DNA of 64,000 nt from an uncultured bacterium (lineage in GTDB: Bacteria; Bdellovibrionota_C; UBA2361; JANWWW01), in NCBI GenBank assembly GCA_938038205.1, contig CALHSA010000003.1, positions 1 to 64,000 on the forward strand, in the 5' to 3' direction. Both the position numbers and the translations under genes were made by a program. The notes beneath the pieces were generated by a model that saw only the letters and a program-made list of their open reading frames with translations, did no database searches and was not told where the DNA came from. Positions 16,629-25,035 of this stretch are shown one piece after another; within the stretch, counting starts at the first letter, position 1; the number at the start of each line of letters is the position of its first letter.

Positions 16629-17585
16629 CTAATCCTCCACATATGCAAATTTTTCCGCTGTCTCTACGGCAGGAAAAGGATCATTCAATGCTTCTTGTAA
16701 ACCTTGCTGGATCTCATTCTCAATTTTGGACTTGATCTCTTCAATTACATCACCATAGCCGTTCATATCCAAATACCTTTCAAGCTTTAAAATGCAGTCA
16801 TTTCTCTTTTTCTCTTCAATCTCTTCTTTTGTTCTATAAGTGCCAGGGTCAGCCATCGAATGTCCCCGATACCTATAACACTTCACATCAATAAGTGTCG
16901 TCTGATTCTTACTTCTAGCTCTCTCAACTGCTCTAGCTACAACCTCTTTCACCGCAAAGACATCGAATCCATCTGCCGTATCTCTTGCTACGGGAAAACC
17001 AAGTGCTCGAATCGATAAATCCTCAACCGGCGCTGTTTTGTGTAATGGGGTCCCCATTGCGTAGTAGTTATTTTCAATTATTACCACCAATGGCAAGCCC
17101 CAAAGCGCTGCAAGACTCATTCCCTCAAAAAATGGACCAATATTAACAGCTCCATCTCCAATAAAACAAATAACCACTCCTCCTGAGTTTCTATATTTAA
17201 GTGCATATGCCATTCCGGCAGCTACCGGTACATGTGCTCCAACTATACCCCAGCCACCATAATAATGTAGATTTACATCATAAAAATGCATAGATCCACC
17301 TCGCCCTTTAGCACATCCCGTTTCTTTTCCTAGAAGCTCAGCAAAACCAGCACGTACAGATCCACCACATGCCAAATAATGACCATGACATCTGTATGCT
17401 GATATGACGTAATCTTTTTTTAAATCAATCGCCGCTACGGCTCCCACTGCAACAGCCTCTTGACCTATATATAAATGTAAAAAGCCTCCTATTTTTCTCT
17501 CTGTGTATAAGCGAGCAGCCTCTTCTTCGAATCTACGTATTCGTAGCATTTCCCCATAGTACTTTTTTACCTCCTCAATATTCAT
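16629..17585 (-). CDS. pdhA: Pyruvate dehydrogenase E1 component, alpha subunit
   Basis: The alpha subunit of E1 carries the thiamine diphosphate motif GDGAVNIGPFFEGMSLAALW (GDG...N with the expected spacing) and the phosphorylation-loop region RYRGHSMADPGTYR typical of the PdhA family. At 318 residues it is compact. It leads a pdhA-pdhB pair on the minus strand. A GAGAGG ribosome binding site lies ~10 nt before the ATG and a TATAAA box 22 nt before it, so this gene has a conventional leader. The E2 gene is at 41.7 kb; no E3 gene is in the window. Confidence 0.95.
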   Translation of the reverse strand: MNIEEVKKYYGEMLRIRRFEEEAARLYTERKIGGFLHLYIGQEAVAVGAVAAIDLKKDYVISAYRCHGHYLACGGSVRAGFAELLGKETGCAKGRGGSMHFYDVNLHYYGGWGIVGAHVPVAAGMAYALKYRNSGGVVICFIGDGAVNIGPFFEGMSLAALWGLPLVVIIENNYYAMGTPLHKTAPVEDLSIRALGFPVARDTADGFDVFAVKEVVARAVERARSKNQTTLIDVKCYRYRGHSMADPGTYRTKEEIEEKKRNDCILKLERYLDMNGYGDVIEEIKSKIENEIQQGLQEALNDPFPAVETAEKFAYVED

Positions 17586-17637
17586 ATACCGTTCCTCTCG
17601 CCTTTAATTTATACTATTAGCTTAGGTTTTAAAACGG

Positions 17638-18198
17638 GTGTTGTTCAAGGTTTTTGCTGTTGACCCATCAATTAATAAAATGGGGTGGGCTGTTTTAAAC
17701 AGCAGGGAAGAAATCATAAACGCTGGAATTCTGAACTACACGGGGAGAGGTTCAGTTAATGCAAGAATAAAAATGATAATCCATGAAATACATAAGTTAC
17801 TTGTAGCCAACGAGATAAAAAATTCAGATTATTTTGTGGTTGAAGCATGTGCACAAATAGTCAATCCGAGAAGTTTTCTAATTTTAGAGCGTGTTAGGAG
17901 CGCAATCGAAACGGTCGCAATTATTCATGGTGTAAAGGTTCCAGGAAGAGTTAACCCCCGCAGTATACATGTAAGAATGTTAGGCTTAGAAAAACCTGAG
18001 AAAAGATCAAAAATTAAGCAAATCACCCGCCAATTCGTATCATCAAATTATTTAGACTTTTTTAGAGTGAATAACATTGATGTGGATAGAAAAAATCAAG
18101 ATATTTTTGATGCTATTTTAATTGGTATGTACTTTTGCAGGGTTATGATATTTGCTAGGGATGACTATGAAATTAGTAAGATTTTATCTGATATTTAG
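17638..18198 (+). CDS. ruvC: Holliday junction resolvase RuvC
   Basis: RuvC cuts Holliday junctions at the end of recombination. The 186-residue protein keeps all four catalytic acids of the RNase H-like fold: D9 in AVDPS, E69 in VVEACAQ, and D155/D158 in NQDIFDAILIG, with spacing like the E. coli enzyme. The region between is diverged, so the call rests on these acids and the size. It starts with GTG. It is divergent from pdhA and is not linked to ruvA or ruvB. A RuvC-like nuclease with another role cannot be excluded. Confidence 0.8.
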   Translation: MLFKVFAVDPSINKMGWAVLNSREEIINAGILNYTGRGSVNARIKMIIHEIHKLLVANEIKNSDYFVVEACAQIVNPRSFLILERVRSAIETVAIIHGVKVPGRVNPRSIHVRMLGLEKPEKRSKIKQITRQFVSSNYLDFFRVNNIDVDRKNQDIFDAILIGMYFCRVMIFARDDYEISKILSDI

Positions 18199-19174
18199 TT
18201 TTCTCTCATTATCCCTCTCTTTAAACGCACAAAAATTAACAATCTGCTCGCAAAATCTACATAATTTTGGAGCAGAACGTGGACCGGCCATCAGAGAAGT
18301 TAGGGCTACTCTTCTTTCTGAAAGAATAGCAAAAGCTAAATGCGATATAGTAGCTGTTCAAGAACTTACAGCAAAAAGGATGGATCATGCAAAATCAGTG
18401 TGCAATAAGCTTATTGAGAAGCTCGCTAATCAAACTAACTCAAAGTGGGAATGTGTTATAGGAGACCTTGGAGAAGGACAACATAGACTAGCTTTCCTTT
18501 TCAAAACCAAAAACCTATCCGTTACAGAGGCTATATCTCACATCAATGCTCCAATACCAAAATTATCGAAAATTGATAAGCCATCAACTTTTCAAAGGCC
18601 TCCTCTTGAAGCAGTTTTTCAGTTTAAGTCTCAAAAAATCTCAAGGAGACTTGCTATATTCAATATTCATTTAAAATCAAAATCAGGGGGTGAAAAAGAC
18701 CCAACAAGTCTTAAGTGGGAAATACAAAGGATGGAGCAAGCAGAGGCCATTAGATCTTTAGCCTTAAACCGAAGCGTAAAAAGTCAAATTCCCGTTTTAA
18801 TAGCGGGTGATCGAAACTCCAACTTCAACTCTCCTACTGCAAAGATCCTTACTGGAGAATTAACATTGAAAGACTTCTCGGAGTTAGCCCCTTGTAGAGT
18901 AACATCAAAACTTATCCCTGTCTGCAAAAGAGATGTAATTAAGCCTCCGTTCTTTGTTAGTCCAATTATTCTTGATAAATCTAATTTAACCATCGGTGGA
19001 ACATTTTCATACAAGAAAAAATTGGAATTCTTAGATGATATTTTGATTGATGTAAAAAGCTTAGGCTTGGTTCAAAAACACCATTTTAGTCTTAAAGAAT
19101 TTAACTCTGGAATTTTGTTCGAACCCTCAGAAGCTTCTGACCATGCTCTAGTTTGGGTTAGATTATCCTTTTAA
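18167..19174 (+). CDS. Secreted endonuclease/exonuclease/phosphatase family protein
   Basis: After a clear signal peptide (about 20 hydrophobic residues ending LNAQ) this ~335-residue protein has the EEP fold motifs: SQNLHNFG, VAVQELT (metal-binding Glu), FNIHLKSKSGG, IAGDRNS (catalytic Asp) and a final SDHALVW (catalytic Asp-His). It probably acts in the periplasm or outside on nucleic acid or another phosphodiester. I chose the ATG at 18167 because AGGG precedes it; a TTG at 18152 and an ATG at 18161 are also in frame. It overlaps ruvC by 32 nt and ends 8 bp from convergent pgl. Confidence 0.82.
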   Translation: MKLVRFYLIFSFLSLSLSLNAQKLTICSQNLHNFGAERGPAIREVRATLLSERIAKAKCDIVAVQELTAKRMDHAKSVCNKLIEKLANQTNSKWECVIGDLGEGQHRLAFLFKTKNLSVTEAISHINAPIPKLSKIDKPSTFQRPPLEAVFQFKSQKISRRLAIFNIHLKSKSGGEKDPTSLKWEIQRMEQAEAIRSLALNRSVKSQIPVLIAGDRNSNFNSPTAKILTGELTLKDFSELAPCRVTSKLIPVCKRDVIKPPFFVSPIILDKSNLTIGGTFSYKKKLEFLDDILIDVKSLGLVQKHHFSLKEFNSGILFEPSEASDHALVWVRLSF

Positions 19175-19182
19175 ACATAAAC

Positions 19183-19908
19183 TTAATTCAAAAGTTTCGC
19201 AGCCGCAAAATCTATAAAAAAATAAACTAACCCTTTACACTCAAATATTATTTCAGCCGGAACTGAAATCTGTGAATTCTGCTCAAAGAAGATTTTTCTT
19301 ACTATTTCCTGTTTATTCTCTCCTCGCAACAACACAATGATCCTTTGAGACGATTTAATTAATCTAGGTCCAATAGAAACCCTGCTAGTTTGCCCCTCAA
19401 CATTTATAATGCAAGCAATTTCATCATCATAATCTACACCAGGAAACAAAGAAGCAATATGACCGTCCTCTCCAATCCCGAGTAAAAGAATATCAAACCC
19501 CTTCGACAGCACTCCATATTTTTTTACTGAATCTACAAACTGATCTTTTGCCTGATAAATATCCTCACCCTCCCACGTAATAAAAGTATACTTAGGAATG
19601 TCTTTAAAAAGATGATCAGAAACACTTACGTCGTTTCTCATTGATAAATCTGAAGTCCACCTTTCATCTCCTAAAAAGAAAATAATCTTATCCCAGGGAA
19701 GCTGTTGCTTAAAAGCACCAGACGATAAGCATCGATACACATCTAGTGGCGTTCTACCACCAGAGAGTGAAATGGTTACCGGCGAATGACTTTCAGAGAT
19801 AACATTTACAACAGTGCATATTTCTTCTGCAATGTAGGAAGAGAAATGCTTAGGATCTAGCACTTCAACGAAAAAATTTTCTTTTCCGCTGATTTTAGGT
19901 ATGTGCAT
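19183..19908 (-). CDS. pgl: 6-phosphogluconolactonase
   Basis: Hydrolyses 6-phosphogluconolactone, the second step of the oxidative pentose phosphate pathway. The 241-residue protein has the SLSGGRTPLDVY phosphate-binding motif, FFLGDERW, and LLGIGEDGHIASLFPG, the three SOL/DevB family signatures. It is the last gene of tal-zwf-opcA-pgl and overlaps the preceding gene by 14 nt. Glucosamine-6-phosphate deaminase shares the fold, but the GEDGHIASLFPG motif and the operon favour Pgl. Confidence 0.95.
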   Translation of the reverse strand: MHIPKISGKENFFVEVLDPKHFSSYIAEEICTVVNVISESHSPVTISLSGGRTPLDVYRCLSSGAFKQQLPWDKIIFFLGDERWTSDLSMRNDVSVSDHLFKDIPKYTFITWEGEDIYQAKDQFVDSVKKYGVLSKGFDILLLGIGEDGHIASLFPGVDYDDEIACIINVEGQTSRVSIGPRLIKSSQRIIVLLRGENKQEIVRKIFFEQNSQISVPAEIIFECKGLVYFFIDFAAAKLLN

Positions 19909-20707
19909 CGAAAAGATACTTTACTAAATTTTTCGCTAAAACATAATCTAGAAATATACCTGGGTTTAGAATAGCCGTATTTAACTCAGAATCAAAGGTA
20001 GACTTTGGAATAGTGACCTGGCCAACTGTTGAGCTAAATAAACTGCTGACTCTTCTGTTAATCGTTATACTGTTTTCTTTGCTTCGTATTGTAACCGATT
20101 CAAGTTCTGGATCAAGAGTAAACATTACCTTTAATGAAGCGTTCTTTGAGTGCAAAACAATTTTATCTCTCGTTTTACTTTCCAAGGAGAATGGTTTTAG
20201 AAATTTACCAATCAACCAACCTAAGTTGAGAAGAGCCAATTTACTATCTAAGCTTAGTGTGTAAGTTATCTCTCCGTTGATCTGTTGGTCTAAGGAGGCC
20301 ATTATGAGCTTCCTAAATGGTCGACCCCTGACCCAATTTAAGTCATAAAAATTGTTAAAATCTTCTATTTCGACCAGGCTAGAATCAAACATTGAAAAAT
20401 TAACTGAGTTTGAAATCTGATTTAAAAAATGATTATCAAATTTTTTCACAAATAATGCACAAGATAGAACTGCTTCTCTTTTAGAACTTCTTATAATTGA
20501 CAAAGTGCTCTCAAAACCTGCTTTAATAAACCGCAAAATGGATTTGCCTTTTACGAATAATTCATCAGTTTGTACATCTTCTTTTTCAATTAAACTTTCA
20601 AATACTAAAAGATTTAAAGGAACTCTCTTACATAGAGGCTCAATAAAATCAGCATTTAATCCAACACCACCTATTATAACGTTTGCATAAAAACTTTGGT
20701 TAATCAT
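19895..20707 (-). CDS. opcA: OpcA-like glucose-6-phosphate dehydrogenase assembly protein
   Basis: This ~270-residue protein sits between zwf and pgl, the place OpcA has in cyanobacterial and actinobacterial operons. Its one strong family motif is YDLNWVRGRPFRKLIMASLD (residues ~121-140), matching the conserved DL.W.R..PWR.L.A..FD block of OpcA. The N-terminal half is loosely similar. OpcA proteins activate or help assemble Zwf and act in redox control. I placed the start at the ATG at 20707 because GGGAG lies 7 nt before it; an ATG at 20719 is in frame. The name rests on motif plus context. Confidence 0.68.
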   Translation of the reverse strand: MINQSFYANVIIGGVGLNADFIEPLCKRVPLNLLVFESLIEKEDVQTDELFVKGKSILRFIKAGFESTLSIIRSSKREAVLSCALFVKKFDNHFLNQISNSVNFSMFDSSLVEIEDFNNFYDLNWVRGRPFRKLIMASLDQQINGEITYTLSLDSKLALLNLGWLIGKFLKPFSLESKTRDKIVLHSKNASLKVMFTLDPELESVTIRSKENSITINRRVSSLFSSTVGQVTIPKSTFDSELNTAILNPGIFLDYVLAKNLVKYLFDAHT

Positions 20708-22167
20708 AGATTCTCCCATAAAGTTGAAAATCGAGTAGGAAGCAGTTCAGACTCTTTTGGACCCCATGAACCCGCGGAATATCTCCTAAGTGGTATTAAA
20801 TTTTTCTTAAATACTTCAAGAATTGGATCAACAATCCTCCAAGACTGTAAAATCTCTTCACTCGAGGCAAATAAAAGACGATCGCCCCTTAAAGCATCAA
20901 AAAGAATCCGCGAATATGCGTCTGAGAATGCAATGTTAAAATAATCAGGTACATTTAAACTCAATTGTGCAGGTTGCTCCCTAAATTCAGATCCATAAGC
21001 TTTTAAAAAAAGTTGCATGGTAATCCGTTCCTCAGGCTGAAAAATCACTCTCAAGGCACTAGGAGAGTAAAAGGCCCGCAATAAATTGTATTCCTCACTA
21101 AGACCTACGGAATTCTTGAAGAAGAAAGATATTATCCCTAACCTTTTTGGTAACCTCTTGCCCACCCTGACAAATATTGGAACATTATGCCATCTAGGAG
21201 TTGCACACTCAAAAATTCCAGCAAAAAAGGTCTCTGTTTCGCTATTAGATTCAACATCCTTCTCTTCTAGGTAAGAGACCACTCGACGACCATTAATATA
21301 GCCAGCTTCGTATTGGGCTCTAACAAGAGTTTTTTCCGATAAATCGTGATTCCAAACCTTGAACTGCTTTAAAACTTTTAATTTCTCATACGATACATCG
21401 TGTGAGGTTATTGTTGCTGGTTTTTCCATGAGAATAAGAGATAAGGTTTGTAGTATATGATTCTGAAACATATCCCTAACTATTCCCGTTTGATCAAAGT
21501 AATCCCCCCTACCCTCAACTCCTACATCTTCAGCTATGGTTAACTGAATATTCGAGATAAATTGCTTTGATAAAAGCGAATCCAGAAACTCATTCGAAAA
21601 TCTTAAAACCAGAATATTTTGAATCAATTCTTTCGCTAGATAATGGTCAATTCTGTAAACACTTCCTTCATTAACAAATCGGTGGATTAAATTATTCAAC
21701 TTAGCTGATGAGTGATAGTCATGACCAAACGGTTTCTCAAACAGAAACCTCGAATGACGATCTCCATTAGTAATAAGTCCAGTCTCAGATATAGCCTCTA
21801 TTATTGATTCAAATAAAGAAGGCTTCACAGCAAAATAAAAAATTAACTGCTCTTGAGGAGTAATTTTTTCCCTAATTAGTTTTACAACTTGTCCTATCTC
21901 ACCTTTAATGTATTCAAACTTAGATAAAAAATTAATTTTCTGAGCAGAGTCTGAGGATTGAGAGTGTAAGGATGACAAAATAAGCTCTCTAAAAGAGTGA
22001 TTGGAATAATCACTCCTACCGGTACAAATGAACCTGGTCTTGTCAATTAAATGCCCTCTTAAGAATAAATCAAAAAGCGCAGGATAAATTTTTCTCCGAG
22101 ATAAATCCCCTGTCGCTCCAAAAATTATTAAACAAGTCGGAGTTCCTACCCAAAAATCATAAGACAT
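20704..22167 (-). CDS. zwf: Glucose-6-phosphate 1-dehydrogenase
   Basis: Oxidises glucose-6-phosphate to the lactone with NAD(P)+. The ~487-residue protein shows the coenzyme motif IIFGATGDLSRRKIYPALF near the N-terminus, LFEKPFGHD, and the active-site RIDHYLAKE. The length is normal. I use the ATG at 22167; a TTG at 22176, overlapping the tal stop, would add three residues. Tight overlaps with tal and opcA indicate coordinated expression of the pathway. Confidence 0.97.
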   Translation of the reverse strand: MSYDFWVGTPTCLIIFGATGDLSRRKIYPALFDLFLRGHLIDKTRFICTGRSDYSNHSFRELILSSLHSQSSDSAQKINFLSKFEYIKGEIGQVVKLIREKITPQEQLIFYFAVKPSLFESIIEAISETGLITNGDRHSRFLFEKPFGHDYHSSAKLNNLIHRFVNEGSVYRIDHYLAKELIQNILVLRFSNEFLDSLLSKQFISNIQLTIAEDVGVEGRGDYFDQTGIVRDMFQNHILQTLSLILMEKPATITSHDVSYEKLKVLKQFKVWNHDLSEKTLVRAQYEAGYINGRRVVSYLEEKDVESNSETETFFAGIFECATPRWHNVPIFVRVGKRLPKRLGIISFFFKNSVGLSEEYNLLRAFYSPSALRVIFQPEERITMQLFLKAYGSEFREQPAQLSLNVPDYFNIAFSDAYSRILFDALRGDRLLFASSEEILQSWRIVDPILEVFKKNLIPLRRYSAGSWGPKESELLPTRFSTLWENL

Positions 22168-22168
22168 T

Positions 22169-23224
22169 TTACACAAACTTACTTCGTATAATATTAATTA
22201 AATCCGTATACCCTTCTTGGAATAGTTTAATACCTTCCTCGAGTAAATCATACATTAATGCCTCAAATGGATACCCGCATGAATTGAAATCTTGGAACAT
22301 ACTATAAATCTCATTAATATCCGGAGGAGATCTAAATGTTGGATTTGAAAACCAGCCTAAATCTAAACCTGCTTGAATTACAGGATCCGGCAGCGTAAGG
22401 ACTGTATTTTCAAGAGTCAAATTTTTTAGATAATAATCTTGACTAAGCCTTGAATCCTTCACCCCAGTAGATGCCCATAATAACATTTGAGGTTTACCTC
22501 CAAGAATCTGCAATTTTTTAAACCTTTCTGATGAAAATATTCTCTGAAAATCATAGTAAACTAAAAAAGAGTTATAGATGCCCAGTAAATTCACAAACTT
22601 TTCAGGTACTAGATTTTGGCTTATGTATTTTGAAACTATACTATCTACTCTAGAGACAAAAAAACTTGCCACACTTGCTATCTGTGAAATATCCCTTCCC
22701 TCACTTACCCTTCGCTCAAGCCCCTTGATATAAGAATTAACAACCCTCAAATACTGTTCTCGAGAAAATATCAGCGTTACATTAACATTTACACCCTGAT
22801 AAATTAAACTTTCTATCACCTCCAAGCCTGCCTCCGTTGCTGGAACTTTTATCATTACATTTCTAGCCTGTAGTTTTGATGTAATGTTTAAAGCCTGCTC
22901 AATACTCAGTTTTGTATCCTTCGCTAAAAAGGGGTCCAACTCGATAGATACATAACCCGTTAAACCGTTTGAATTGATAAATAAAGGCTCAAAAAGTTTA
23001 GAAGCTAAACGAACATCCTCAAGCATTAAATTCCAACATATTGCCTCTGCCGATGTCTCACTTCCTAAGCCCGTTAAGGAGTAACTTGAGCCTGTGCTTA
23101 AAGCATTCTTAAAAATATTTGGATTCGTAGTAACACCAGAAATCCCTGACTTAATAAGTTGTTCTAGTTTACCTGACAGAATTAAATCCCTTGATAAATT
23201 GTCATACCAAAAATAAGCACCCAT
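22169..23224 (-). CDS. tal: Transaldolase
   Basis: Moves a dihydroxyacetone unit between sugar phosphates in the non-oxidative pentose phosphate pathway. The N-terminus FWYDNLSRDLI...GVTTNPNIF and VMIKVPATEAGLEVIE (Schiff-base Lys) identify the longer transaldolase subfamily found in actinobacteria and cyanobacteria; NVTLIFS and VASFFVSRVDSIV follow. At 351 residues the length fits. It leads the tal-zwf-opcA-pgl operon. A TATACT box lies 7 nt before the ATG with no Shine-Dalgarno sequence, suggesting a leaderless transcript. Confidence 0.94.
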   Translation of the reverse strand: MGAYFWYDNLSRDLILSGKLEQLIKSGISGVTTNPNIFKNALSTGSSYSLTGLGSETSAEAICWNLMLEDVRLASKLFEPLFINSNGLTGYVSIELDPFLAKDTKLSIEQALNITSKLQARNVMIKVPATEAGLEVIESLIYQGVNVNVTLIFSREQYLRVVNSYIKGLERRVSEGRDISQIASVASFFVSRVDSIVSKYISQNLVPEKFVNLLGIYNSFLVYYDFQRIFSSERFKKLQILGGKPQMLLWASTGVKDSRLSQDYYLKNLTLENTVLTLPDPVIQAGLDLGWFSNPTFRSPPDINEIYSMFQDFNSCGYPFEALMYDLLEEGIKLFQEGYTDLINIIRSKFV

Positions 23225-23231
23225 TTGTTTC

Positions 23232-23237
23232 AGTATA
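23232..23237 (-). promoter_or_regulatory. Minus-10 box of the tal-zwf-opcA-pgl operon
   Basis: TATACT on the minus strand ends 7 nt before the tal ATG. No ribosome binding site lies between. The box faces away from the TATAAT of the divergent gene at 23308, so two leaderless-type promoters share about 80 bp. Confidence 0.5.
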
Positions 23238-23295
23238 TTCTAGATCAAAAAAATTTAACATTTAAAAAAAATCTCTCGCATAAAGGATTCTGACG

Positions 23296-23301
23296 TATAA
23301 T
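23296..23301 (+). promoter_or_regulatory. Minus-10 box of the 23308 gene
   Basis: A perfect TATAAT is followed by six A residues and then the GTG start codon, the same geometry as rpmJ. No Shine-Dalgarno sequence is present. Confidence 0.55.
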
Positions 23302-23307
23302 AAAAAA

Positions 23308-23622
23308 GTGCAATTATTTTTGCTGCTAACGTTGATTGAAGCAATATGTCAATCTGTGACCTACGTTGATGAATCAGGAAATGTAATAACCGTTGATTCA
23401 ATTAAAAATGTTCCCCCCAAGTATCGTTATCAAGTAGTAACCCCAACCCCTATTCCAAGTCTCTCAAAGAAAGATTTAGCACGATTAAAAAGACAAATAT
23501 TAAAAGAAGCAAAAAGTAAAAAGCTTAAAGAAAAGACTTATTCTCGTAAACTCGCTAAGGAAAAAAATAAGACTAAAAGGGGAAAAAACAGTCAAGTAAC
23601 CCCTACCAATACAACCAAATAA
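23308..23622 (+). CDS. Small secreted basic protein, DUF4124-like
   Basis: A 104-residue protein with an N-terminal hydrophobic signal (~2-15) and the segment SVTYVDESGNVITVDSIKNV, which resembles the short beta motif of DUF4124 proteins. The C-terminal half is almost entirely Lys, Arg, Ser and Thr and looks disordered; it could bind peptidoglycan, LPS or nucleic acid, but that is a guess. It starts with GTG and is divergent from tal. Confidence 0.6.
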   Translation: MQLFLLLTLIEAICQSVTYVDESGNVITVDSIKNVPPKYRYQVVTPTPIPSLSKKDLARLKRQILKEAKSKKLKEKTYSRKLAKEKNKTKRGKNSQVTPTNTTK

Positions 23623-23659
23623 TAAAAACTTTGCCTATAAAAAAAAATCTTAAGTATTA

Positions 23660-25027
23660 GTGAACCATCAATGTCCAAAACAATCTGCCTCAGAGTGGAT
23701 CAATTCAGTTTCAAAATCTGATAGTAGCCTAATATTAGTAGAGTCTGATGAAGAACTTGCCAGTTTTTTTAACAACAAAATAATTTATGAATTAGCAAAG
23801 AGTAATAACAATTGGAGATTTTCTCTCAAGGGGAAAGTCTTAACACTTGATGAAGTAATCACACTGTCAAACGCACTTCAGCCTTTCAAAGAAACTTTAC
23901 ATTGGACCAAAGCAGTAAATCCTAACCCTTTAATTTTTTCAAGCTTATTGGAAAAAATATTTAACTCTAAGTGGTATTCGAATTTTGGTAGTCTACACCA
24001 AGAATTAGAAGAAAAACTTAGGATCAATTGCAATGGAGCTGATGTTCTATTGGTAAATAATGCAACAATTGGATTGATGCTCTGCTTGAAATACGCACAA
24101 CTAAACTACAAAGGTGAAAATTATGTTATAACATCGCCGTTTACTTTTCCAGCAACAGCCCATGCAGCAAAATTTATAGGTTTAAGAGTAGCTTTCTCAG
24201 ATATCGATCCTGAAACCTTATGTTTATGTCCAAAAGCCACTGAAGCTATAATTAAAAAGTTTGGAGTACCTAAAGCAGTAATTCCCGTTCATGTTTTTGG
24301 TAACGTGGCAGATCTTGAAGCGTTCGAGGAATTACGGAGGATATATAATTTTTGTTTAATATACGATGCAGCTCACGTGTTTGGCACCTTGTACAACAAC
24401 AAAAATATTGGTTGTTATGGGGACTTCTCAGTATTTAGCCTACACGCTACAAAAGGTTTTCACACTGGTGAGGGCGGATTTATCGTTTGTAACCAAGAGA
24501 GAACCAAAAATAAACTTGAGTATCTACGCTCTTTTGGTATCAAAGGTTATGATACTTGTTTTGACCTTGGTATTAACGCAAAACTAAGTGAGATAAACTG
24601 TGCAATCGGATTAGCTCTCTGGGACGAGATTAAGAACATCCAAGAGAAAAGAAAGAAACTTTATCAAAAATACCTTAGGGAAATTTCAGTTTTAGATGGA
24701 TTTAGTGCAGTTCTTAAAGAATCTAATAACATAATATCAAATTACCTATATGCAACTTTTAGAGTAACAGAGCAGTCCCCTATAACTAGAGACGAACTAG
24801 TTAAGGAATTATCAAACTTTAATATTGTTGCGAGAAAATACTTTAATCCACTTCTAAATCAGGTAGACTGCTATGCAGAAGACAGTAGTTACTTTAATAC
24901 GACCTGCAAAAATGCTGAGTTAGCCGCAAATCAAACCATAACTTTACCTTTATACCCTGATCTCAGTGAGGATGACATAAAAAAGATAGTGTCCATAATA
25001 AGATTTTTACAATTTAAATATCTTTAA
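23660..25027 (+). CDS. DegT/DnrJ/EryC1/StrS-family aminotransferase with N-terminal extension
   Basis: PLP-dependent sugar aminotransferase fold. The core has SPFTFPATAHAAKFIGL, IYDAAHVFG with D236 contacting the PLP ring nitrogen, and SLHATKGFHTGEGG with K265 as the Schiff-base lysine. These enzymes usually make amino sugars for O-antigen or capsule. The protein is 455 residues against a usual ~370-400, with about 85 extra N-terminal residues of unknown role. It starts with GTG. It stands alone between the pentose phosphate operon and etfA, 9 kb from the polysaccharide genes. Confidence 0.88.
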   Translation: MNHQCPKQSASEWINSVSKSDSSLILVESDEELASFFNNKIIYELAKSNNNWRFSLKGKVLTLDEVITLSNALQPFKETLHWTKAVNPNPLIFSSLLEKIFNSKWYSNFGSLHQELEEKLRINCNGADVLLVNNATIGLMLCLKYAQLNYKGENYVITSPFTFPATAHAAKFIGLRVAFSDIDPETLCLCPKATEAIIKKFGVPKAVIPVHVFGNVADLEAFEELRRIYNFCLIYDAAHVFGTLYNNKNIGCYGDFSVFSLHATKGFHTGEGGFIVCNQERTKNKLEYLRSFGIKGYDTCFDLGINAKLSEINCAIGLALWDEIKNIQEKRKKLYQKYLREISVLDGFSAVLKESNNIISNYLYATFRVTEQSPITRDELVKELSNFNIVARKYFNPLLNQVDCYAEDSSYFNTTCKNAELAANQTITLPLYPDLSEDDIKKIVSIIRFLQFKYL

Positions 25028-25035
25028 TTCTCAGA

